Source: Verrucosispora sioxanthis (lineage in GTDB: Bacteria; Actinomycetota; Actinomycetes; Mycobacteriales; Micromonosporaceae). From it: DNA of 64,000 bases. A program made the position numbers and the translations under genes. The stretch lies in NCBI RefSeq assembly GCF_010560025.1, contig NZ_SAIY01000004.1, positions 310,001 through 374,000 of the forward strand, in the 5' to 3' direction. How positions within the stretch are numbered: position 1 is the first letter of the stretch; each line of letters begins with the position of its first letter. The notes beneath the pieces are model-generated. The model saw only the letters and a program-made list of their open reading frames with translations. It was not told the origin of the DNA and ran no database searches. Shown piece after piece: positions 16,512 to 25,386 of this stretch.

Positions 16512-16932
16512 GCTGAGCACCGCCCGGCCCCGGACCAACGCCGGTCCGGGACGGTTGCTGATCGCGGTCTACCTGCTCTTCGCCATCGCCGCCAGCAGCC
16601 GCGCCGCCCTCCAGATCGCCACCAGGTTCGACGAGGCGCCGTTGGCGTACCTGCTCTCCGCGCTCGCCGCGATCGTCTACGTCGTGGCGGCGGTCGGGCT
16701 GGCGCGGGCCGGTCACGCGGGCCGCCGGATCGCCCTGGCCTGCTGCGCGCTGGAACTGGTCGGCGTGGTCGGTGTCGGTGCCGTCAGTCTGGCTCGACCG
16801 GACCTGTTTCCCGACGAGACGGTCTGGTCCGGCTTCGGCAGCGGCTACGGATACATACCGCTGGTGCTGCCGGTCCTCGGCCTGGCCTGGCTCCGGCACA
16901 CCCGCCGGAGGGCGGCAGGGGCCCCTTCCTGA
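16504..16932 (+). CDS. Small integral membrane protein, unknown function
   Basis: The 142-residue protein has four predicted transmembrane helices and a basic C-terminus (LRHTRRRAAGAPS). FPDETVWSGFGSGYGYIPL before the last helix recurs in actinobacterial membrane proteins of unknown role. GTG 16504 lies within the end of the preceding gene (8-bp overlap), so translation is coupled. The two probably form a complex or act together, but nothing in sequence reveals a substrate. Confidence 0.72.
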   Translation: MAELSTARPRTNAGPGRLLIAVYLLFAIAASSRAALQIATRFDEAPLAYLLSALAAIVYVVAAVGLARAGHAGRRIALACCALELVGVVGVGAVSLARPDLFPDETVWSGFGSGYGYIPLVLPVLGLAWLRHTRRRAAGAPS

Positions 16933-16971
16933 CACCGGTGTGCCGGCAGGGGCCCCACTGAACGAGGCCGG

Positions 16972-17730
16972 TCAGTCCCGGGGGCCGCCGGCGACGTAGA
17001 CGACCTGGCCGGACACGAACGACGCCCCCTCGCTGGCCAGGAACGAGATGGTGTGCGCCACATCGTCGGGCCGGCCCACCCGGCGGACCGGGATCTCCGA
17101 CTCGGCGTGCTTCTGCATCGCCTCGAAGTCCACCTTCATCCGGGCGGCGGTGGCCGCGGTCATGTCGGTGACGATGAAGCCGGGCGCGACCGCGTTGACG
17201 GTCACCCCGAACGGGCCCAGCTCGATGGCGAGGGTCTTGGTGAAGCCCTGCATCCCGGCCTTGGCCGCCGAGTAGTTGGCCTGCCCCCGGTTGCCCAACG
17301 CGGAGGTGCTGGACAGGTTGACGATGCGGCCCCAACGGGCCTCGACCATGTGCTTCTGCGCGGCCTGACTGAACAGGAACGCCCCCCGCAGGTGTACGCC
17401 CAGGACGGTGTCCCAGTCGGCGTCGGTCATCTTGAACAGCAGGTTGTCGCGGAGCACCCCGGCGTTGTTGACGAGCACGGTCGGCGCGCCCAGGTCGGCG
17501 GCCACCCGTTGCACGGCGGCCTCCACCTGGGCCCGGTCCGCCACGTCCGCACCGACGCCGAGCGCCCGGCCGCCGGCCGCCGCGATCGCGTCCACGGTCT
17601 CCTTCGTCGCCGACTCCTCGATGTCGACCACCGCGACGGCCAGCCCGTCCGCGGCCAACCGCCTGGCGGTGGCCGCGCCGATTCCCCGTGCCGCTCCGGT
17701 CACGATGGCGACCCGCTGCCCTTCCGACAT
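16972..17730 (-). CDS. fabG: 3-oxoacyl-ACP reductase-like short-chain dehydrogenase
   Basis: The 252-residue classical SDR has TGAARGIG (cofactor loop, residues 11-18), NNAGVL, catalytic Ser in NLSSTS and YSAAK with the catalytic Tyr and Lys. The C-terminus matches FabG proteins that reduce 3-oxoacyl thioesters with NADPH. Paralogues of this type in actinobacteria also serve PHB or secondary metabolism, so the exact role is open. A GGAGGTAGGC ribosome site precedes ATG 17730. It is not in a fatty-acid operon here. Confidence 0.9.
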   Translation of the reverse strand: MSEGQRVAIVTGAARGIGAATARRLAADGLAVAVVDIEESATKETVDAIAAAGGRALGVGADVADRAQVEAAVQRVAADLGAPTVLVNNAGVLRDNLLFKMTDADWDTVLGVHLRGAFLFSQAAQKHMVEARWGRIVNLSSTSALGNRGQANYSAAKAGMQGFTKTLAIELGPFGVTVNAVAPGFIVTDMTAATAARMKVDFEAMQKHAESEIPVRRVGRPDDVAHTISFLASEGASFVSGQVVYVAGGPRD

Positions 17731-17804
17731 GCCTACCTCCCGGTAACTTGGCTCGACGGCAGGAGCCTAACCCACGCCGGGACGGCCTGACCCCCGTCGA
17801 TCCC

Positions 17805-17837
17805 GACCTCCGGACCGGGCCCGCCGGCCCGGAGGTC
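17805..17837 (-). terminator. Hairpin after the GH13 gene
   Basis: GACCTCCGG pairs with CCGGAGGTC (17829-17837), with a further GGGCC/GGCCC possible inside. It lies about 30 bp past the stop of the minus-strand GH13 gene and is consistent with its terminator. Confidence 0.6.
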
Positions 17838-17866
17838 ACCGACCGAGGGTCGGCCCGGCCTTCGGC

Positions 17867-19519
17867 TCAGTGCGACCAGGATCGACAGAGCCGGATCCAG
17901 CGGTAGCCGTGCCCGGACAGTTGCAGTTTGTCCAGCTTGCCGACGTCGTCGTAGTTGCGGTCGGCGAGCACGTCGATGGGCAGATCCGCCTCGGGCTGAA
18001 GCCGGCTGAGATCCACCTCGGCGTCGGTGGTGCCGAGGTTGTGCAGGAAGACCATCGTCCCCGTCGGCCCGTCGGCCCGGTGCGCCAGCACCCCCGGCGG
18101 CATCGGCACGTCGATGTGCGTGGTGGAGCCGAAGCCGATCTCCGGGGCTTCCCGCAGCGTACGGATCATCCGCTCGAACCAGGCCAGCAGCGAGGTGCGG
18201 TCCCGTCGTTGGAGGGTGACGTTCACCTTCTCGTACCCGAACTCACCCTTGTCGATGACCGGGCGGACGAGCTTTTCCGGCTCCGCGGTGGAGAAGCCGG
18301 CGTTGGGCTGGTTGGACCACTGCATCGGGGTACGGATGGCCTGCCGGCCGTCCAGCGACAGGTCCTCGCCCATGCCGATTTCCTCGCCGTAGCGCAGCAC
18401 CGGCGTGCCGCGCAGCGAGAACTGCAGGGAGTACGCCAACTCGACGCGCCGACGGTCGTTGCCCAGCATCGGTGCCAACCGGCGGCGGATGCCCCGGTCG
18501 TAGATGCGCATGTGCTCCTCGGGACCGAACTGCTCGTACACCTCGTTGCGCTGTTCGGCGGTGAGCCGGGACAGGTCGATCTCGTCGTGGTTGCGCAGGA
18601 ACGTCGCCCACTGCCCGCCCTGGGGCAGTGCCGGGGTGTCCCGCAACGCCTCGATCACCGGTTCCGGGTCCTGCCGGGCCAGGGCCAGCATCAGCCGCCC
18701 GTTGAGCATGAAGTCGAACAGCATGTGCACCCGGTTCGCCGAGCCGCCACTGTCGCCGAAGAAGGCGGGCAGGTTGTCGGGCTCGACGTTCGCCTCGGCC
18801 AGCAGGACCGCGTCCCCGCGCCGCCACTGCACGTGCTGGCGCAGCTCGGTGAGGAACTCGAAGTCCAGTTCCGGGCTCGGGTCGCCGGGCTCGGTGCGCT
18901 CGATGATGAACGGCACCGCGTCCATCCGGAAGCCGGCGACGCCGAGCTGGATCCAGAACGACATGATCTTCTTGATCTCGGCGCGTACCGCCGGGTTCAT
19001 GGTGTTCAGGTCCGGCTGGAACTTGTAGAAGCGGTGGTAGTACCAGGCCTTCGCGGTCCGGTCGTAGGTCCAGGTCTCATGCTGTTCGCCGGGGAAGACC
19101 ATGCCCTGGTGCCGGTCGGCCGGCTCCTGCTCGGACCAGACGTACCAGTCGCGGTACGGCGAGTCCGGCGAGGAGCGCGCGGACTGGAACCACGGATGCT
19201 GGTCGGAGGTGTGGTTCACCACCAGGTCGATGATCACCCGGATGCCCCGGTTGTTGGCCTGGTGCAGCAGTTCGGCGAAGTCGCCGAGCGTGCCGAACCG
19301 TGGGTCGACGTTGTAGAAGTCGGTCACGTCGTAGCCGTCGTCGTCGTTGGGCGACGGATGGATGGGGTGCAGCCAGAGGCAGGTCACCCCGAGCCGGGCG
19401 AGGTAGTCCAGCCGGCCGATCAGACCCCGGATGTCACCGACCCCGTCACCGTCGGAGTCCGCGTACGTGTCAATGTCGAGGCAGTAGACGACCGCCTCCG
19501 AGTACCACCTGTCAGACAT
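17867..19519 (-). CDS. GH13 alpha-amylase family enzyme, trehalose-synthase-like
   Basis: The 550-residue protein is a GH13 barrel. The N-terminal region (DSDGDGVGDIRGLIGRLDYL, LWLHPIHPSP, GYDVTDFYNVDP) and IIDLVVNHTSDQHPWF match trehalose synthase and related alpha-glucosidases. The nucleophile is D200 (GFRMDAVPF), the acid/base E242 (LLAEANVEP) and the transition-state Asp D312 (FLRNHDEID). It has no signal peptide, so it acts in the cytoplasm. TreS itself interconverts maltose and trehalose; hydrolase or phosphorylase-type relatives are possible. ATG 19519 was preferred over the track-long extension because homology starts at once. Confidence 0.85.
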   Translation of the reverse strand: MSDRWYSEAVVYCLDIDTYADSDGDGVGDIRGLIGRLDYLARLGVTCLWLHPIHPSPNDDDGYDVTDFYNVDPRFGTLGDFAELLHQANNRGIRVIIDLVVNHTSDQHPWFQSARSSPDSPYRDWYVWSEQEPADRHQGMVFPGEQHETWTYDRTAKAWYYHRFYKFQPDLNTMNPAVRAEIKKIMSFWIQLGVAGFRMDAVPFIIERTEPGDPSPELDFEFLTELRQHVQWRRGDAVLLAEANVEPDNLPAFFGDSGGSANRVHMLFDFMLNGRLMLALARQDPEPVIEALRDTPALPQGGQWATFLRNHDEIDLSRLTAEQRNEVYEQFGPEEHMRIYDRGIRRRLAPMLGNDRRRVELAYSLQFSLRGTPVLRYGEEIGMGEDLSLDGRQAIRTPMQWSNQPNAGFSTAEPEKLVRPVIDKGEFGYEKVNVTLQRRDRTSLLAWFERMIRTLREAPEIGFGSTTHIDVPMPPGVLAHRADGPTGTMVFLHNLGTTDAEVDLSRLQPEADLPIDVLADRNYDDVGKLDKLQLSGHGYRWIRLCRSWSH

Positions 19520-19577
19520 GCCCCCGTACCTTCTCCCGGCCGGGACGTCGGCAAACCCGACTCGGTACGGTGCCGGC

Positions 19578-20168
19578 ATGCGCAGCATCGATTGGTCCGG
19601 CGGCGACTGGCACGGCCGGCCGGTCCGGGTGGCCGAGGAACCGGACGGCACGCTGGCCGTCGAGCCGGCTCACGGCAGCGACCTGTGGCGGCACACCAGC
19701 TACGGATTCGTGCATGACGACGCCCCCGCACTGCTCGCGTCGTTTCCCGTCGGTACGGCCGTGGAGGTCGACTTCCGGCTGGCCTGGACCGGGCAGTTCG
19801 ACCAGGCCGGCGTGCTGGTCCGGGTGGACGACCGGAACTGGGTGAAGGCGGGCGTGGAGGTCAGCGACGGCCAGCCCCAGGTGGGCGCGGTGGTGACCCG
19901 GGACGTCTCCGACTGGTCGGTGGCACCGGTCCCGGACTGGGCGGGCCGGGAGGTGAGCGTACGGGTCAGCCGCGCGGGCGACGCGCTCACCGTACGGGCC
20001 CGGGTCGCCGGTGAGTCGTGGCGACTGGTTCGGCTCGCTCCGCTGGCTCCCGACGCGGTGGCGGCGGCTGGGCCGTACTGCTGCTCGCCCAGCCGGGGCG
20101 GGCTCGTGGTGCGGTTCACCGGATGGCGCGTCGGCCCGGCCGACGAGGCGCTGCATCCGCCGGAGTGA
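19578..20168 (+). CDS. DUF1349 domain protein
   Basis: The 196-residue protein is a concanavalin-like beta-sandwich of the DUF1349 type. HDDAPALLASFPVGTAVEVDF, FDQAGVLVRVDDRNWVKAG and the C-terminal GPYCCSPSRGGLVVRFTGW are characteristic (regions at residues 46-66, 74-92 and 164-183). Relatives are thought to bind or process carbohydrates; no activity is established. TACGGT lies six bases before ATG 19578, indicating a leaderless transcript. It is divergent from the GH13 gene. Confidence 0.82.
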   Translation: MRSIDWSGGDWHGRPVRVAEEPDGTLAVEPAHGSDLWRHTSYGFVHDDAPALLASFPVGTAVEVDFRLAWTGQFDQAGVLVRVDDRNWVKAGVEVSDGQPQVGAVVTRDVSDWSVAPVPDWAGREVSVRVSRAGDALTVRARVAGESWRLVRLAPLAPDAVAAAGPYCCSPSRGGLVVRFTGWRVGPADEALHPPE

Positions 20169-20244
20169 TCTGTTCGACGGGTGTGTCTCGCGGTTGCGGC
20201 GGGGTAAGAGTTCCGTTCACGCCGAACCCGCGAAAGGCATCATC

Positions 20245-20910
20245 ATGGCGCTCGCCCAGGACGTCGACCCCACCCAGGTCGGCGGGCTGACCGGCTGGAT
20301 CGCCGGGGTGATCGAGGCGAGCGGCGCGGTGGGGGTCGCCCTGCTGGTCGCCCTGGAGAGCATCATCCCGCCCATCCCGAGCGAGATCGTCCTGGCAATG
20401 GCCGGATACCTGGCCGGCGAGGGAAAGTTCAACGCGCTCGTGGTGACCGTGGCGGCGACCGCGGGCTCGGTGCTCGGCGCGTTGTTCCTCTACTGGGTCG
20501 GCGCGGTCGTCGGCGAGGACCGCCTCAAACGGTGGCTCGACAGGTTGCCCCTTGTCGATCTGGACGACCTGGAGAAGGCGGACCGGTGGTTCGAGCGGTA
20601 CGGCCGCTGGGCGGTGTTCTTCGGCCGGATGGCGCCGGTGGTCCGCAGCCTGGTGTCGGTGCCGGCCGGGGCGAACCGGATGCCGCTCGTCGAGTTCGTC
20701 ACGCTCACCACGCTGGGCAGCGGCATCTGGAACGGGATCTTCATCGGGCTCGGCTACGCCCTCGGCTCCCGCTGGCAGCAGATCGACCGCTACAGCTCCT
20801 GGTTCGACTACGGCATCCTCGCCCTGTTCGCCATCATGCTCGCTACCTGGGTGATCAAAAAACTCCGCCGCCGCCACCACTCCTCCCCCACCCAAACCCC
20901 CTCCCGCTGA
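20245..20910 (+). CDS. DedA family membrane protein
   Basis: The 221-residue protein has the DedA/VTT signatures: ESIIPPIPSEIVL in the first re-entrant region and FFGRMAPVVRSLVSVPAGANRM with the key Arg/Pro residues. There are about five hydrophobic segments and a basic C-terminal tail. DedA proteins are lipid scramblases or flippases needed for membrane homeostasis. ATG 20245 follows GAAAGG. It is convergent with the GH18 gene across a long inverted repeat. Confidence 0.9.
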   Translation: MALAQDVDPTQVGGLTGWIAGVIEASGAVGVALLVALESIIPPIPSEIVLAMAGYLAGEGKFNALVVTVAATAGSVLGALFLYWVGAVVGEDRLKRWLDRLPLVDLDDLEKADRWFERYGRWAVFFGRMAPVVRSLVSVPAGANRMPLVEFVTLTTLGSGIWNGIFIGLGYALGSRWQQIDRYSSWFDYGILALFAIMLATWVIKKLRRRHHSSPTQTPSR

Positions 20911-20945
20911 CCGCCCCTGCACCCCTACACCCCCTGCGCCAAGCC

Positions 20946-21025
20946 CAAGATCCGGGCAACTTCGGGGATGCTGCTGCCCCAGCCGAGCCCGAGACAGCAG
21001 CATCGGGGAAGTTGCCCGGATCTTG
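20946..21025. terminator. Long inverted repeat between convergent DedA and GH18 genes
   Basis: Two 31-base arms (20946-20976 and 20995-21025) are complementary at 27 positions, with one internal GGGG/GGGG mismatch block and an 18-nt loop. The outer arm is CAAGATCCGGGCAACTTC. The right arm ends 6 bp before the GH18 stop. It would form a very stable hairpin on either strand and act as a bidirectional terminator. Confidence 0.8.
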
Positions 21026-21031
21026 AGCGTG

Positions 21032-22434
21032 TCAGGGGAGGGTGCGGAGGTGGGGGGAGACGGTGCGGGCGAAGGTGTTGTTGTTGGTGACGTCCCAGTT
21101 GATGGACCAGGTCATGGCGCCGCGCAGGCCGGGGTAGGTGCGCGGCGGACGGAAGCTGCCGCAGTTGGTGCCCCGGGTGAGGCAGTCCAGCGCGGCGTTG
21201 ACCACGCTGGGCGCGACGATGCCGCCGCCGGCCGCGCCGGGACCGGCCGGCAGGCCGAGCCCGACCTGATCGGGCCGCAGCCCCGCCTCCAACTGGATGC
21301 AGGCCAGCGCGACGATGAAGTTGACCGTCCCCTGGGCGTACGCGGCGTTGTTGTCGCAGCCGAGCATCGCCCCGGAGTTGTAGAACTGGGTGTTCACCAC
21401 GGTCAGGATGTCCTTGATGTCCAACGCCAGCTTGAAGTAGCTACCCGCCGGGTTCTGCATGTCGATGGTCTGCGGCGCCATCGCGATGATCAGCCCGCTG
21501 CCCACCTTCGCCCGCAGTGACCGCAGGGCCTGCGCCATGTACGTCGGGTTCAACCCGTTCTCCAGGTCGATGTCGACACCGTCGAAGCCGTAGCGCTGGA
21601 TCAGGGCGTGGACGCTGTCGGCGAAGGCCACCGCGGACGCCGAACTGTTGACCACGACCCGGCCGGTCTCGCCACCCACCGAGATGATCACTTTCTTGCC
21701 ACGGCTCTGGAGGGTCCGCACGTCGGCGGAGAAGTCGGCGTCGGTGTACCCGCCGAGGGCGGCGGACAGGCCGGGGTCGATGGCGAAGCCGACCGCGCCG
21801 GGCGTCCCGGTCGCGTCGGCGAAGGCGACCGCCACCAGGTCGTACTCGGTGGGCACGTCCCGCAACCGCAGCTCGACGGCCGGGTTGTCGAAGTTGTGCC
21901 AGTAGCCGGTGAGGATGTGTTTCGGCAGCCCGGCGACCGGCGGCGGACTGGTCGGCGGCGGGTCGTCGGCGGAGGCGTGGTCGGCGGCGGGGTCGTCGGC
22001 GGCGGCGTGGTGGGTGGCGGCGTGGTCGGCGTCGTGCCGCCGGTGCAGGCCGCGCCGTTGAGCCGGCAGTTCGCCGGTACGCCGGAACCGCTGCCGAGGA
22101 AGCCGAAGGAGACCGAGGCGCCGGGCGCGATGGTGCCGTTCCAGGAGCGGTTGGTGAACGTGTACCGCTGGCCGCTGGAGGTCAGCAGCGCGTCCCAGTA
22201 GGTGCCGACCGTGGTGCCGGCGGGCAGGTCGAAGGCGAGACTCCAGCCGTTGACCGTGGTGCCGCCGCCGTTGGTGATCGTGTACTTCCCCTCCCAGCCC
22301 GAGCCCCAGTCGGACGTCTTGACGAAGCTCGCGCTGACTCCGGCGGCGTACGCGGCGGGTGCCAGCCACACCGCGCCGAGCGCGGCGGCCAGCGCGCCGA
22401 CCACCGACAGCACCAGGGTTCTGGACCGTTTCAT
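21032..22434 (-). pseudogene. Secreted GH18 chitinase with CBM2, one frameshift in the linker
   Basis: The N-terminal frame encodes a signal peptide (to about residue 33, ending PAAYAA), a cellulose/chitin-binding CBM2 (ASFVKTSDWGSGWEGKYTI ... NRSWNGTIAPG) and a TTPPP linker. The catalytic GH18 domain is in the next frame: HILTGYWHNFDN, IISVGG and FDGVDIDLENG, with the Glu of the DxxDxDxE motif. Adding one base to the GGG at 21960-21962 (CCC to CCCC in the coding strand) fuses them to 467 residues. GGAGGGG precedes ATG 22434. The enzyme would hydrolyse chitin outside the cell. A homopolymer sequencing error is the likeliest cause of the break. Confidence 0.88.
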
Positions 22435-22480
22435 GTGCCCCTCCAGCCCGGACGAAAATCCATGAACATCAACCTGGCGC

Positions 22481-22503
22481 CTATTATTAAGAGTGTTAAC
22501 TGT
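22481..22503 (-). promoter_or_regulatory. AT-rich element upstream of the GH18 gene
   Basis: In the minus strand CAGTTAACACTCTTAATAATAG lies about 47 bp before the chitinase ATG (sequence split here as CAGTTAACACTC and TTAATAATAG). It is strikingly AT-rich for this genome. It contains possible -35 (TTAACA) and -10 (TAATAA) elements only about 5 bp apart, so it may instead be a regulator site. Confidence 0.4.
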
Positions 22504-22530
22504 TTCTGTCCAGGGCTGGCCTGGAGGAAT

Positions 22531-22577
22531 CGGCACGGCCCCCGGTTCCGCCGGAGGCGACGCCAGGGGCCGTGCCG
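22531..22577 (-). terminator. Terminator of the GH16 gene
   Basis: A perfect 12-bp stem (CGGCACGGCCCC with its complement at 22566-22577) begins 7 bp beyond the GH16 stop. It separates GH16 from the promoter of the downstream GH18 gene. Confidence 0.75.
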
Positions 22578-22583
22578 CACGCC

Positions 22584-24008
22584 TCAGCGGCGGAAGTGGA
22601 ACCAGTTGACGTTGACGAAGTCGTTGGGCTGACCGCTGGTGAAGGTGAGGTAGACGGTGCGCCGTCCGGTCACCCCGGAGACGTTGCCGGGCACCGAACG
22701 CCAGCTCTGCCAGCCGCCGGTGTTGGCGATGGCGAAGCTGCCGATGGGTGCGCTGGTCGGGCTGTCCACCCGTACCTCCACCAGGCCGCTGACGCCGGAC
22801 GCCGCGCCGGAGGCGACCCGGGCCACGAAGTCGCGCGGCCCGCCGGAGCCGAACTCCACGTTGTCGAAGCGGACCCAGTCACCGTTGCGCAGCGCCCCGA
22901 TGTTCTGTCCGCCCTCGGAACACGCCTCGACGATCACGCCGTTCTGGGCGTTGAAGGACTCGGCCTGGATGGTCGCGTACGCGTCCCGGGTGCCGCCCGG
23001 CGGCGGGGTGGTCGGCGGCGGCGTCGTGGGCGGCGGGTTGCTGCCACCACCCCGGCTGTACACGGCGACGTAGTCCACGAGCATCGGCCGGCCGGGCACG
23101 GTGGCCGAGGTCGGCGTGGCGCTGCCGGCGACCCCGTTCGGGAAGGCCCCGCCCATCGCCACGTTCAGCAGCAGGAAGTAACCGGCGTGGCTGGTCATCT
23201 GCGACCAGTACGGCTCACCGATCCGGCTCTGGCTGACCGTGTGGTAGAGCTGCCCGTCGACGTACCAGCGCAGTTGCTGCGGGCTGACCGAGGCGTCCCA
23301 CTCGAAGCGGTAGGTGTGGAACGCCGACTGGCAGGTGCTGCCCGGGCAGGCCCGGGAGGCGCCGATGCCGTTGAACTCGTCGCACGGGCCGCCCGGTGCG
23401 ACGCCGCAGTGCAGTACGCCCCAGACCGAGTTGAGGCCGTTGACGTTCTCCATCACGTCGAACTCGCCGATGCCCGGCCAGTTCTGGTAGTTGCCCCGGT
23501 AGGGCGAACCGAGCGCCCAGAACGCCGGCCAGTACCCAGACGCGGCGGCACCGGTGACGTTCGGCATCTGGATGCGGCCCTCGATGGCCAGGATCCCGCC
23601 GGCCGGGGCCTTGAAGTTGCTGCGGACGGTCTCGATGCGGGCCGAGGTCCAGCGGCCGGAACTGTCGCGCAACGGGGTGATCCGCAGGTTGCCGGCACCG
23701 TCCTGGCTGACGTTCGCGGTGCTGTTCGTGTACGTCTGGATCTCGCCGGTGCCCCAGTTGGGCGGGCCACCCGGGTAGCTGGTGCCGGTGTCGATGATCC
23801 AGTTGCCGGAGGACGGGAGGGTGCCGGCGGCGCCGGTGAAGTCGTCGCTCCACACCAGGCTCCAGCCCGACGGGGGTGGTGGCACGGCGGCGTCCGCGGT
23901 CGTGCTTAGCCCGGCCAGGACGGTGGTGACGGCGGTGAGCAGGACCAACGCCAGCGGCAGCCGGCGTCGCACAGGCGGGGCGGCGGATGCCGCCGGGGCA
24001 GATGTCAT
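22584..24008 (-). CDS. Secreted GH16 beta-glucanase with C-terminal CBM6
   Basis: The 474-residue protein has a signal peptide with a long hydrophobic core (LALVLLTAVTTVLAGL, cleavage near TADA), a GH16 domain with the catalytic EFDVMEN motif (ExDxxE) and a PPPTT linker. A C-terminal carbohydrate-binding domain starts at YATIQAESF and holds NGDWVRFDNV, as in CBM6. The likely substrate is laminarin or another beta-1,3-glucan. ATG 24008 was chosen because the signal peptide starts soon after; AGAGAGG precedes it. A perfect LacI-type operator lies 26 bp upstream, so expression is probably induced by sugar. Confidence 0.9.
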   Translation of the reverse strand: MTSAPAASAAPPVRRRLPLALVLLTAVTTVLAGLSTTADAAVPPPPSGWSLVWSDDFTGAAGTLPSSGNWIIDTGTSYPGGPPNWGTGEIQTYTNSTANVSQDGAGNLRITPLRDSSGRWTSARIETVRSNFKAPAGGILAIEGRIQMPNVTGAAASGYWPAFWALGSPYRGNYQNWPGIGEFDVMENVNGLNSVWGVLHCGVAPGGPCDEFNGIGASRACPGSTCQSAFHTYRFEWDASVSPQQLRWYVDGQLYHTVSQSRIGEPYWSQMTSHAGYFLLLNVAMGGAFPNGVAGSATPTSATVPGRPMLVDYVAVYSRGGGSNPPPTTPPPTTPPPGGTRDAYATIQAESFNAQNGVIVEACSEGGQNIGALRNGDWVRFDNVEFGSGGPRDFVARVASGAASGVSGLVEVRVDSPTSAPIGSFAIANTGGWQSWRSVPGNVSGVTGRRTVYLTFTSGQPNDFVNVNWFHFRR

Positions 24009-24033
24009 GGACGTGCCTCTCTGCGGGGACGGG

Positions 24034-24051
24034 TGAGAGAGCGCTCTCTCA
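24034..24051. promoter_or_regulatory. LacI-family operator upstream of GH16
   Basis: TGAGAGAGCGCTCTCTCA is a perfect 18-bp palindrome with the central CGCG-like GCGC core typical of LacI repressors such as CebR (whose site centres on GAGCGCTC). It lies between the GH16 start and its upstream region. Confidence 0.7.
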
Positions 24052-24220
24052 GGAGTTGTACGTCGCCCTCGCGCAGTTGTCAATGTCGATCGATGTGGCC
24101 GGTCCGGCCAGCGGACACACCGCGCCACACCGGCCGGAGTTTCCCGGTGCCACCACAGGGGGTAATTGCCGGCCGACCCGGTGCGGACGGACCGCCCGGC
24201 AGAAGTGGACGGTGGTACTG

Positions 24221-25369
24221 ATGGTCACACAGGCGGCACCGGCACCGGGCTCACCGGTCGAGGCAACCGATCTGCTCACCGTGGGTGTCGAGGAGGAGTT
24301 CCTGCTCGTCGACCCGGACACCGGGGTCGCGGTGCCCGCTGTCGAGGCGGTGATGGAGCAGGTCCCGGCCGAGCTGCGGGGACAGGTCGAGCGGGAGTTC
24401 CAGACCAGTCAGATCGAGATCGGCAGCCCGCCGGGATTGGAACTCTCCTCGATCCGGCACTCCCTCGGCCTGCTCCGCGCCTCGCTGGCCGACGCCGCCG
24501 AGCGGGCCGGCACCCGGCTGCTGGCGATCGGCACCGGGCCGGTCGACGGTCCGGTGCCCGCCGTGGTCGACAAGCCCCGCTTCGACCGGATGCTCGCCCG
24601 GTTCCGGCTGCTGGTCCCCGGGCCGGGCAACAACGGCATGCACGTCCACGTCGGAATTCCGGACCCCGACGCGGGCGTACAGGTGCTCAACCACGTGCGG
24701 CCGTGGCTGCCGATCCTGCACGCGGTCACCGCCAACTCGCCGTTCTCCCGAGGGGCGGACACCGGCTACGCCAGCTGGCGGTCGATCGAGTGGGAACGCT
24801 GGCCCTCGGTCGCGCCGACGCCCTACCTGGTCAACCACGACCACTACCAACGGCTGATCCGGCAGCTGATCGCCAGCGGCGTGATGCTCGACGAGGGGAT
24901 GCTCTACTGGTACGCCCGGCTGTCCGCCAAGTACCCGACGGTGGAGCTGCGCATCGGTGACGTCTGCCCGACCGTCGACGACGCGGTCCTGGTCGCCGCG
25001 CTGGTCCGTGGGCTGGTGGCGACCGCGCTCGACGACATCGCGGCCGGACGGCCACCGCTGCCGACCGACCATCACCTGCTGGTCGGCGCGCACTGGCGGG
25101 CCGCCCACGACGGACTGGAGGGTGAGGCGGTCGACCTGTCCAGCGGTGAGCTTCGGCCGGCCTGGGACCTGCTGCACCAGCTCGTCGGACGCCTCGGGCC
25201 GGCGCTGGAACGCCACGGCGACCTCGCCGAGGTGACCAGCCTGCTGGAAGGGCTGCGCCGGCACGGCAGCGGCGCCCAACGGCAGCGTTCGGTGTACGCC
25301 CGGACCGGACGGTTGGAGGATGTGGTGACGGACGTGGCACGCCAGACCCGGGGCGAGGACCCGGCCTGA
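24221..25369 (+). CDS. YbdK-type carboxylate-amine ligase (glutamate-cysteine ligase GCS2 family)
   Basis: The 382-residue protein belongs to the GCS2 superfamily: TVGVEEEFLLVDPDT at the N-terminus, FQTSQIEIGSP, GNNGMHVHVGIPD and the basic/acidic YPTVELRIGDVCPT. Escherichia coli YbdK has weak gamma-glutamylcysteine ligase activity; in actinobacteria the family includes EgtA and several ligases of unknown substrate. Mycothiol-producing actinomycetes do not make glutathione, so the true product is uncertain. ATG 24221 was used; an in-frame GTG at 24212 is also possible. The flavoprotein gene follows after 17 bp, suggesting one operon. Confidence 0.85.
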   Translation: MVTQAAPAPGSPVEATDLLTVGVEEEFLLVDPDTGVAVPAVEAVMEQVPAELRGQVEREFQTSQIEIGSPPGLELSSIRHSLGLLRASLADAAERAGTRLLAIGTGPVDGPVPAVVDKPRFDRMLARFRLLVPGPGNNGMHVHVGIPDPDAGVQVLNHVRPWLPILHAVTANSPFSRGADTGYASWRSIEWERWPSVAPTPYLVNHDHYQRLIRQLIASGVMLDEGMLYWYARLSAKYPTVELRIGDVCPTVDDAVLVAALVRGLVATALDDIAAGRPPLPTDHHLLVGAHWRAAHDGLEGEAVDLSSGELRPAWDLLHQLVGRLGPALERHGDLAEVTSLLEGLRRHGSGAQRQRSVYARTGRLEDVVTDVARQTRGEDPA

Positions 25370-25386
25370 GGGAAGGAGGTGACGGT

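Noticed and set aside
16914..16956. Direct repeat of GGCAGGGGCCCC
   Set aside because: Only two short copies, partly inside a coding end; no further copies or function seen.
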